From Deltaproteobacteria bacterium (lineage in GTDB: Bacteria > Myxococcota_A > UBA796 > UBA2385): a stretch of DNA of 47,692 bases. Of the stretch, positions 24,613 through 32,866 are shown piece by piece. Numbering within the stretch: position 1 is the first letter of the stretch; each line of letters begins with the position of its first letter. Location of the stretch: assembly GCA_016792625.1 (NCBI GenBank), contig JAEUKK010000134.1:1-47692 (forward strand), read 5' to 3'. Made by a program: the position numbers and the translations under genes. Below the pieces are notes generated by a model. The model made no database searches, was not told the DNA's origin, and saw only the letters and a list, made by a program, of their open reading frames with translations.

Positions 24613-25935
24613 ATGGACAAGCTCGTCATTGAAGGCGGTCTTCCGCTGCGCGGCTCCATCATGGCGTCCGGCGCGAAGAACGCCGCGCTCCCCATCCTCA
24701 TCGCCACCCTGCTCGCGCCCGGCGAGCACACCATCGAGAACGTCCCCGAGCTCGTCGACGTGAGCTTCACCCTCTCGCTGCTCGGGCGCATCGGCTGCCC
24801 CTCGTTGGCCACCGAAGAGGACGCCGAGCTCGGCCGCCTGCGGGTCGACACCAGCCGGGTCGTCTACAGCGAGGCGCCCTACGATGTGGTCCGCAAAATG
24901 CGCGCCTCGGTGCTGGCCCTTGGGCCGCTGCTGGCCCGCACCGGCCACGCGAAGGTGAGCCTGCCCGGCGGCTGCGCGATCGGCGTGCGGCCGATTGACC
25001 AGCACCTCAAGGGGCTCGAGGCGCTGGGCTGCAAGTTTGAGCTGAGCGGCGGCTACGTGGTCGGGCGGGTCGAGCACCTCAAGGGCGCCGAGATCCACCT
25101 TGACATGCCGACAGTGACCGGCACCGAGAACATCCTGATGGCCGCTGTGCTCGCCGATGGCCGCAGCACCATCCACAACGCGGCCCGCGAGCCTGAGATC
25201 ATCGATCTGGCGCAGTTTTTGCGGGCGATGGGGGCGCGCATCGAAGGAGAGGGGACGGGGACCCTCCACGTCGACGGCGTCCCGGCGCTGAAGCCGGCCC
25301 GCACCCCCCACCGCATCCTGCCCGACCGCATTGAGGTCGGCACCTACCTGCTGGCCGGCGCGATCACCGGCGGCGACGTCACGGTGGTGGGCGCGCGGGC
25401 CGATGACCTCGCCCCGGTGCTCGACGCCCTCCGCCAAGCGGGCTGCCTCGTCGAGCGCACCGCCGATGGCGTCCGGGTCGCCCGCAGCGGCCCGCTCCGC
25501 CCGGTGTCGATCGAGACCCGCCCGCACCCGGGCTTCCCGACCGACATGCAGGCCCAGTGGATGGCGCTGATGACCCAGGCCGAGGGCGGCGCGGTGATCA
25601 AAGAGACGATCTTTGAGAACCGCTTCATGCACGTGGCCGAGCTGCTGCGCCTCGGCGCCGAGGTGCGCATCGACGGGAACACCGCCTGGGTCAGCGGCCC
25701 TGCGCCCCTGACCGGCGCTGAGGTCATGGCCACCGACCTGCGGGCCAGCGCGAGCCTCGTGCTGGCCGGGCTGGCTGCCGGCGGGCAGACCGAGTTGCTG
25801 CGGCTGTACCACCTCGACCGCGGCTACGGCCGCCTCGTCGAGAAGCTGCAGAGCCTCGGCGCTGCGGTCGCCCGGGTCGCGGACCATGTGCGGGTCGCGC
25901 CGGGCAGCTTGCGGGCCGCCGCCGCCCAGGCCTGA
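24613..25935 (+). CDS. murA: UDP-N-acetylglucosamine 1-carboxyvinyltransferase
   Basis: MurA carries out the first committed step of peptidoglycan synthesis, moving enolpyruvate from PEP to UDP-GlcNAc in the cytoplasm. The 440 residues match the family, slightly longer than E. coli MurA. Visible are SGAKNAA (Lys22, Asn23, substrate site) and PGGCAIGVRPID with the catalytic, fosfomycin-sensitive Cys121, plus the later GFPTDMQAQ and ENRFMHVAEL motifs. The start at 24613 gives the canonical N-terminus MDKLVIEGG; the open frame upstream is noise. Gene order murA-dnaG-rpoD is compact on one strand, with 71 bases to dnaG. It faces away from the giant gene. Confidence 0.97.
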   Translation: MDKLVIEGGLPLRGSIMASGAKNAALPILIATLLAPGEHTIENVPELVDVSFTLSLLGRIGCPSLATEEDAELGRLRVDTSRVVYSEAPYDVVRKMRASVLALGPLLARTGHAKVSLPGGCAIGVRPIDQHLKGLEALGCKFELSGGYVVGRVEHLKGAEIHLDMPTVTGTENILMAAVLADGRSTIHNAAREPEIIDLAQFLRAMGARIEGEGTGTLHVDGVPALKPARTPHRILPDRIEVGTYLLAGAITGGDVTVVGARADDLAPVLDALRQAGCLVERTADGVRVARSGPLRPVSIETRPHPGFPTDMQAQWMALMTQAEGGAVIKETIFENRFMHVAELLRLGAEVRIDGNTAWVSGPAPLTGAEVMATDLRASASLVLAGLAAGGQTELLRLYHLDRGYGRLVEKLQSLGAAVARVADHVRVAPGSLRAAAAQA

Positions 25936-26006
25936 GCGCCCCCGGGCCGACCGCTGCGCGCCGCCGCCGTGCGGTGCCAGCGGGTTAAGCGCGGCCGGGG
26001 GTCGTC

Positions 26007-27791
26007 GTGGTCGCGCGTGAGCTCATCGACGTCATCCGCGAGCGCGTCAACCTCGTCGAGCTGATCGGCCAGACCGTCCGCCTGACCCAGAAGGGCAGCA
26101 GCTGGATGGGGCTCTGCCCCTTCCACCAAGAGCGCAGCCCCTCCTTTTCGGTGGTGCCAAACAAAGGCATCTACCATTGTTTTGGCTGCGGTGAGGGCGG
26201 CGACGCCTTCACCTTCCTTCAAAAGACGCGCGGGCTCAGCTTCATCGAGTCGGTGAAGGAGCTCGGCGACCAGGTCGGTGTGCGGGTCGACGACCGCGAG
26301 ATGAGCCCGCAGGAGCGTCAGCGCCTGCGCGACCGCGCATCTCTGCAAGAGGTCATTGAGTTCGCGTCGAAGTGGTTCCGCGCGCAGCTGCGGGCCACCG
26401 AGCCGGGCCGGGTGGGCCTGCGTTACCTCGCGCAGCGCAAGATCAGCGACGACACAATTGATCGCTGGAAGATCGGCTTCGCCCCTGCCAAGTGGGATGG
26501 GCTGCTCAGCGCGCTGAGCGCCGAGGGTGTGCCCGTCGACCAAGCGGTCGAGGCGGGCCTCGTCCGCCGCCGCGAAAAGGGGCCCGGCGCCTATGACCTG
26601 TTCCGCGGGCGGGTCATCCTCCCCATCGAGGACGCCCGCGGGCGGGTCGTCGCCTTCGGCGGCCGGTCGCTGCCCGAGCTGCAGGACGAGCGCGACCGCG
26701 AGGCGCCCAAGTACGTCAACAGCCCCGAGACGCCGATCTACAAAAAGTCGAACGTGCTGTTCGGCCTGTCTCACGCGCGGTCGGCCGCCCAGCGCACCGG
26801 GCGCCTGCTCGTGGTCGAGGGCTACTTTGACGTGATCAGCTTGCATCAGGCTGGTTTCGGTGAGGCGGTGGCCACATGCGGCACCGCGCTCACCCCTGAG
26901 CACGCCCGGATGATCGCGCCCCTGGCCCGTCAGGTGGTCGCACTTTTTGATGCCGACGAGGCTGGCCAGCGGGCCGCGGTCAAGTCGCTCGAGCTCTTCC
27001 TCGACGTCGGCATCGAGCCCCGTCGCCTCGAGATCGGCGACGCCAAGGACCCTGACGAGTTCATCGTCAAGTACGGCGCCGAGGCCTTCGGCCAAGCGCT
27101 GGGCCTGAGCACGCCGCTCATCGAGCTGCTGCTGCGCCGCGCGGCCGACCGGCACGGCACCAGCCCCGGCGGCCTCGAGGCCGTGGTGGGTGAGCTGCGC
27201 CCCTACGTCGAGCGCCTGAACGCAGCCAGCCAAGAGAGCGTGCTGGAGCGCATGTCGGCCGTCTTGGGCCCGTCAAGCCGGGCGCTGCGCGAGGCGATGT
27301 TCCGGCAGGGGCGGCCACCGCCGCCGCCCGCGGGCGCCCCCGTGCGCTTCCGGGGCGACCGCGACCTCAACCACTTGTTGTGGATCGTGCTGCACTTCCC
27401 TGAAGAGGCGCTGGCGGTGTTGGCCGAGGTCGAGCCGCCGCTCATCTCGGACCGGCCGACCGTGCAGTGGGCCCTCGCCCAGCTGGTGATGGGCATCGCG
27501 CTGCCCGCGGTGCTCGACCAGCTGCAAGATGATGACCTCAAGGGCATCCTGCGCGTCGCGGCCTCGAGCCACCCGGGGCTCTACAGTCGAGAGCAGGCGG
27601 CGCCCGCCCTCAAAGAGATCGTCAGCCGCCGCTTGCTCGCCCGCATCAAGGCGAGGTTGGCCGAGGTCGAGGGCGCGTTGTCGACTTGCCACCCCGGCCA
27701 GGACAGGCAAAGATACACGGAATTGCTTCGCGAAAAGCAAGACCTGCAGCGCCAGCTCAAGCGCCCGGGCGGCACAAGCCCCCAATCATAG
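26007..27791 (+). CDS. dnaG: DNA primase
   Basis: DnaG lays RNA primers for the replication fork and works with the DnaB helicase. The 594-residue protein has the N-terminal CHC2 zinc finger (Cys37, His40, Cys58, Cys61), the core with the Toprim motifs LLVVEGYFDV and VALFDADEAGQRA, and a C-terminal helical helicase-binding region (about 430-590) that is poorly conserved, as usual. Translation starts at GTG; there is no good Shine-Dalgarno match. It stands directly before rpoD with a 166-base gap, as in the classical macromolecular-synthesis operon, but rpsU is missing. Confidence 0.96.
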   Translation: MVARELIDVIRERVNLVELIGQTVRLTQKGSSWMGLCPFHQERSPSFSVVPNKGIYHCFGCGEGGDAFTFLQKTRGLSFIESVKELGDQVGVRVDDREMSPQERQRLRDRASLQEVIEFASKWFRAQLRATEPGRVGLRYLAQRKISDDTIDRWKIGFAPAKWDGLLSALSAEGVPVDQAVEAGLVRRREKGPGAYDLFRGRVILPIEDARGRVVAFGGRSLPELQDERDREAPKYVNSPETPIYKKSNVLFGLSHARSAAQRTGRLLVVEGYFDVISLHQAGFGEAVATCGTALTPEHARMIAPLARQVVALFDADEAGQRAAVKSLELFLDVGIEPRRLEIGDAKDPDEFIVKYGAEAFGQALGLSTPLIELLLRRAADRHGTSPGGLEAVVGELRPYVERLNAASQESVLERMSAVLGPSSRALREAMFRQGRPPPPPAGAPVRFRGDRDLNHLLWIVLHFPEEALAVLAEVEPPLISDRPTVQWALAQLVMGIALPAVLDQLQDDDLKGILRVAASSHPGLYSREQAAPALKEIVSRRLLARIKARLAEVEGALSTCHPGQDRQRYTELLREKQDLQRQLKRPGGTSPQS

Positions 27792-27957
27792 CGAAGAGCC
27801 CGACCAGGACGTTAGTCTCGCCGCGCTTCGCAGGGCTTCGCCACGCGCCCGCGCCCGGCGGCCCCCCGATCTCCTCCCCGGCGCGCTGGCCTGATCCGCT
27901 CCACAGCGGCGCGCAGCACCGTCTCCGCCCCCCACGCCTCGCCCCCAAGGATGCCCG

Positions 27958-29682
<1,725 letters not shown>

Positions 29683-29759
29683 GCGCCCGCCGACGGCCCG
29701 CGCTGTCGGTTAGCTCCGCTGCGACGCGCATCGCCGCCCTGCGGGGCCGGGCTGGACAT

Positions 29760-29833
29760 GGGCCTATAGCTCAGCTGGTCAGAGCACCCGGCTCATAACC
29801 GGAGTGTCCCAGGTTCAAGCCCTGGTGGGCCTA
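29760..29833 (+). tRNA. tRNA with CAT anticodon (elongator Met or Ile2)
   Basis: A complete cloverleaf: acceptor GGGCCTA, D-arm GCTC/GAGC, anticodon loop CTCATAA with CAT, 5-base variable loop, T-arm CCAGG-TTCAAGC-CCTGG and discriminator A. CCA is not encoded (CCC follows). Position 1 and 72 pair as G-U, and position 27-43 is a C-A mismatch. CAT can mean elongator methionine or, after lysidine modification, isoleucine AUA; the sequence alone does not settle it. The place after rpoD is reminiscent of ileX near rpoD in E. coli. Confidence 0.9.
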
Positions 29834-29877
29834 CCCGGTCCCGGCCCCGCGAGGGCGGCCCCGCGTCAGGAGTCCCC

Positions 29878-30615
29878 GTGCACCTTGAACTCCTGCCGGT
29901 CGCGGCGCTGCTCCGCATGGACACCGAGCTCGACGGGCTCAAGCGTGAGGCCGCCGAGCTGAGCGCCAAGGTCGAGCGCGCGAAGGCCCGCGTGCAGGCC
30001 GCCGAAGCCGAGGTGCAGCGGGTCGACGCCGAGGCCAAGGCCTGCGCAGAGCGCCAAGCGGCGGTCGAGAAGCAGCGCAAGGTCGCCGCCGAGCGGGGCC
30101 GCAACCTCAAGGCCCAGCTCGAGGCCGGCGCGCTGATGGACTACGCCGCCGCGCTGCACCAGCAAGAGACCTTGGCCGCCCAGATCAACAGCCTCGACGA
30201 CGCCATCCTCGCCGAGATGGAGGCCGCTGACACCCTGGTCAGCGCCCGCGCCGAGGCGGTCGAGCGCAAGGGCATCGCCGAGGCCTGGCTCCGCGACAGC
30301 CTCGAGGGCCAGCGCCGCCGCCGGCCCGACCTTGAGCTCCGCCACAAAGAGCTGGTGGTGGCCCGCCGCGAGCAGCACGGCCAGCTGCGCGCCGAGCTGC
30401 GCCGGGCCTACGACGAGCTCCGCGACCGCAAGAAGCCCATCCTGGTCGCGCTGGTGGGCGGGGCCTGCGCGCATTGCCGCTTCTCAGCGCCTCCGCAGGT
30501 GATCCACGACGTCCAGCTCGGCCAGAAGCTCCTGACCTGCCGGGGCTGCGGCTGCTGGCTGACCGGCGTCGACGAGCCGGATGAGGCCGAGGACGCCGAA
30601 GAAGACGCCGGCTGA
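29878..30615 (+). CDS. C4-type zinc-ribbon coiled-coil protein (COG1579/zf-RING_7 type)
   Basis: The 245-residue product has a long coiled coil (about 15-190, rich in Glu/Ala/Arg) and a C-terminal zinc ribbon with paired cysteines, CAHC near residue 198 and CRGCGC near 222. This layout matches the bacterial C4-type zinc-ribbon family, whose role is unclear but which often sits near housekeeping genes. It begins at GTG, 44 bases after the tRNA, and ends with an acidic tail. The gene is convergent to the flagellin genes. Function should be regarded as unknown. Confidence 0.8.
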   Translation: MHLELLPVAALLRMDTELDGLKREAAELSAKVERAKARVQAAEAEVQRVDAEAKACAERQAAVEKQRKVAAERGRNLKAQLEAGALMDYAAALHQQETLAAQINSLDDAILAEMEAADTLVSARAEAVERKGIAEAWLRDSLEGQRRRRPDLELRHKELVVARREQHGQLRAELRRAYDELRDRKKPILVALVGGACAHCRFSAPPQVIHDVQLGQKLLTCRGCGCWLTGVDEPDEAEDAEEDAG

Positions 30616-30691
30616 GGCGGCGCGCTCCGCCTGCGCGCCAGCCACCCGCGCGCCAGCCCCCGCGGGGCGAGGCCGCGCCCAAGCGCGTGCC

Positions 30692-31516
30692 TCAGGAGAG
30701 CAGCGAGATCAGCGCCTGGTTGATGTTCTTGGCCTGCGCGAGGGCGGCGACGCCGGCCTGCTGCAGGATTTGGAGCTTGGTCAGCTCGGAGGTCTCGACC
30801 GCGTAGTCGGCGTCCATGATCGTCGACTCGGCCGAGGTCAGCGCCTCGATGTAGACGGTCGAGTTGTCGATCGCGGCGTCAATCCGGTTCTGCGCGGCGC
30901 CGAGGCGCGAGCGGTGCGCGTTGACCGAGCTCAGCGCGGTGTCGAGCACGGAGAGCGCGCTCAGCGAGTTGGCCATCGTGTCGAGGGACATCGCCGAGAT
31001 GCCCAGACCGACGGTGGTGAGGTCGGTGAGCGAGATGCGGATGATGCTCGAAGCGGCGTTCTGGATGCCGACCTGGACGTTGAGGCCAGAGAGCGAGCCG
31101 TCGGTGAGGGCCACGCCGTTGAACTCGGTCACCGCGGCGATGCGCTCGACTTCGAGGCGCAGCTCAGTGAACTCGTCTTGCACGTAGCTGCGCTCTTCGT
31201 TGGCCAAGGTGCCCGAGGCGCTCTGAATGGCCAGCTCGCGCATCCGCTGGAGGATGTCGGTGATCTCGTTGGTCGCGCTCTCGGCCGTCGTGATGATCGA
31301 GATGCCGTCGTTCGAGTTGCGGATCGCCTGCTGCGTGGAGAGCACGTCGGTGCGCAGCGAGGTGGCGACCCCGAGGCCCGCGGCGTCGTCGGCCGCGCGG
31401 TTGATGCGCTGGCCGCTGGAGATGCGCTCGAGCGTGCGGGTGAGCGAGAGCTGGGTGACCCCGAGCTGACCGGCGGCCCGGAGCGAGGGCACGTTGGTGC
31501 GGACGGTCATGGCCAT
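30692..31516 (-). CDS. Flagellin, minimal D0-D1 type (copy 1)
   Basis: This 274-residue filament subunit shows the N-terminal flagellin signature (VRTNVPSLRAAGQL, SSGQRINRAADDAAGLGVAT, ESATNEITDILQRMRELAIQ) and the C-terminal one (ENS-free variant LSSVNAHRSRLGAAQNRID, LTKLQILQQAGVAALAQAKN). The variable surface domains D2/D3 are absent, as in several short bacterial flagellins. It would be exported by the flagellar type III system. Translation starts at 31516 with GGAG 9 bases upstream. It is the downstream member of a two-gene set, 124 bases from copy 2. No sigma-28 or sigma-54 promoter is obvious. Confidence 0.93.
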   Translation of the reverse strand: MAMTVRTNVPSLRAAGQLGVTQLSLTRTLERISSGQRINRAADDAAGLGVATSLRTDVLSTQQAIRNSNDGISIITTAESATNEITDILQRMRELAIQSASGTLANEERSYVQDEFTELRLEVERIAAVTEFNGVALTDGSLSGLNVQVGIQNAASSIIRISLTDLTTVGLGISAMSLDTMANSLSALSVLDTALSSVNAHRSRLGAAQNRIDAAIDNSTVYIEALTSAESTIMDADYAVETSELTKLQILQQAGVAALAQAKNINQALISLLS

Positions 31517-31590
31517 GGGGAACGGCTCCTACAGGGGAGGGGACGCGGCGCGGCGCGTGCTCTGGCGCGCACCCGCTTCCGGAGACGACG

Positions 31591-31622
31591 AGCGCACCGC
31601 CCCACGATGGGAGCGGTGCGCT
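31591..31622 (-). terminator. Strong hairpin between the two flagellin genes
   Basis: AGCGCACCGC and GCGGTGCGCT are perfect 10-bp arms; CCCA and TGGG inside extend the stem to 14 pairs with one bulged base. It starts 18 bases past the stop of the upstream flagellin gene. With no T-tract it may act as a partial terminator or an RNA-stabilising element that lets the two flagellins be made in different amounts. Confidence 0.55.
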
Positions 31623-31640
31623 GGCCAGGGCGAAGCACGC

Positions 31641-32465
31641 TCAGTTGAGGAGCGAAACGACGGCCTGGTTGATGTTCTTGGCCTGCGCCAGAGCGGCGAC
31701 GCCAGCCTGCTGCATGATCTGCAGCTTGGTGAGGTTGGCGGTCTCGGTGGCGAACTCAGTGTCGCGGATCTGGCCTTCAGCCGAGGCCATGGCCTCGATG
31801 TAGATGCCCGCGTTGTTGATCGCCGAGTCGAGGCGGTTCTGCACCGCGCCGAGCACCGAACGGCCGCTGTTCACGCTGCCGAGGGCGACGTCCAGGGTGC
31901 TGAGCGCAGCCAGGGCGTTCGCCGAAGTGTCGAGGTTGATGGCCGAGATGCCGAGGCCGTTGGTCGTGATGTTGATCAGATCAATGGCGATCTGGCTGTT
32001 GGCATCGGCGTTGATGCCGACCTGCACGTTGACCGAGCTGGTCGTGCCGTTGCTCAGCTGGATGCCGTTGAACTCGGTCACGGCGGCGATGCGGCCGATC
32101 TCGGACCGCAGCTGCGAGAACTCGTCCTGGATGTAGGAGCGCTCCTCGTTGGCGAGCGTCTCGGACGCGCTCTGGACCGCGAGCTCCCGCATGCGCTGCA
32201 GCATGTCGGAGACCTCGTTGGTCGCGCTCTCGGCCGTCTGGATCAGCGACAGGCCGTCGTTGGCGTTGCGCACGCCCTGGCGGGCGCTGATGATGGTCGT
32301 TTCGAGGTTGGTGGCGACCCCGAGGCCAGCGGCGTCATCGGCGGCCTTGTTGATGCGGGCACCGCTCGAGATCTTCGCGAGCGAGGCCGCGAGGCCCTTC
32401 TGGGTCCGGTTGAGGTTGCCGGCGCCCATGAGCGCGGAGACGTTGGTGCGGACAGACAATGCCAT
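31641..32465 (-). CDS. Flagellin, minimal D0-D1 type (copy 2)
   Basis: A second 274-residue flagellin, clearly a paralogue of copy 1 with identical length and conserved blocks (SSGARINKAADDAAGLGVAT, LQRMRELAVQSAS, TLANEERSYIQDEF, AVTEFNG, QQAGVAALAQAKNINQA). D2/D3 are again missing. I set the start at 32465 (MALSVRTNV) with GAGGA 8 bases upstream; the open frame runs ten codons further to 32495. It is the first gene of the pair, so it is likely to be the major filament protein. The upstream region has short direct repeats and hairpins, listed separately. Confidence 0.92.
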   Translation of the reverse strand: MALSVRTNVSALMGAGNLNRTQKGLAASLAKISSGARINKAADDAAGLGVATNLETTIISARQGVRNANDGLSLIQTAESATNEVSDMLQRMRELAVQSASETLANEERSYIQDEFSQLRSEIGRIAAVTEFNGIQLSNGTTSSVNVQVGINADANSQIAIDLINITTNGLGISAINLDTSANALAALSTLDVALGSVNSGRSVLGAVQNRLDSAINNAGIYIEAMASAEGQIRDTEFATETANLTKLQIMQQAGVAALAQAKNINQAVVSLLN

Positions 32466-32555
32466 AGTGATGTTCCTCTGCTCGTTGGAGAGCACCGGGC
32501 CGGTCGGTGGGGCCTCGACGAAGTCTGGGGCGACCGAGCAATGAGCATTTCATCG

Positions 32556-32569
32556 CGATCAGTCGATCA
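32556..32569. promoter_or_regulatory. CGATCA direct repeat upstream of flagellin copy 2
   Basis: CGATCA occurs twice with a period of 8 bases, about 90-100 bases before the flagellin start, in an AT-richer patch and next to a CACGTG palindrome. It could be an activator or repressor half-site pair; this is only suggestive. Confidence 0.25.
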
Positions 32570-32640
32570 TTACCACGTGCGGGGCATTGAGTCACCACGG
32601 GGGACCGTGGAGCCGATGTCCGGTGTGCAGGTTTGGGGCA

Positions 32641-32665
32641 GGGTGCTGGGCGGGCCCCAGCACCC
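32641..32665. repeat. Perfect 10-bp hairpin in flagellin/radical SAM gap
   Basis: GGGTGCTGGG and CCCAGCACCC with a 5-base loop. It is placed between divergent promoters, so it is not after any gene. It may lie in a 5' leader on one strand. No T-tract on either side. Confidence 0.4.
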
Positions 32666-32866
32666 CAACATCAGCAGTGACGGAGCCTTCGCTCCTCCCT
32701 CGCTGGATCCAGGCTCTGGGCACCATGGATCCTGTGGATCGTCGGACCATCCCGGCAGCAATTCAAGCCCGACCCGGAAATTCCTCCGCGCCGACCCGCA
32801 GGTGGGCCGGCTCGGCCACCTCCGGCGACCGCGATAGGCGCCCATCGTCCTCCCCGGAGCAACCGC

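Larger units (their letters stand above)
32466..32866. other. Intergenic control region of flagellin and radical SAM genes
   Basis: This 401-base gap between divergent genes has lower GC on the flagellin side. It holds the direct repeat at 32556-32569, a CACGTG palindrome at 32574-32579, a 6-bp hairpin (CCACGG/CCGTGG, 32595-32610) and a strong 10-bp hairpin at 32641-32665. I see no convincing coding frame and no match to sigma-28 or sigma-54 promoters. Confidence 0.5.

Noticed and set aside
14603..24763. Very long open frames on the plus strand across the giant gene (1550, 645 and 1010 codons)
   Set aside because: They are produced by the Ala/Glu/Arg/Leu codon bias on the minus strand, whose antisense reads as Gly/Ala/Arg/Leu. 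Pentapeptide, TPR and membrane features appear only in the minus-strand frame, which is continuous; the plus frames overlap each other and lack any domain.
31517..32600. Sigma-28 or sigma-54 promoters for the flagellins
   Set aside because: No TAAA-N15-GCCGATAA match; a GG-N10-GC match near 31625 lies over the terminator hairpin and is expected by chance at this GC content.
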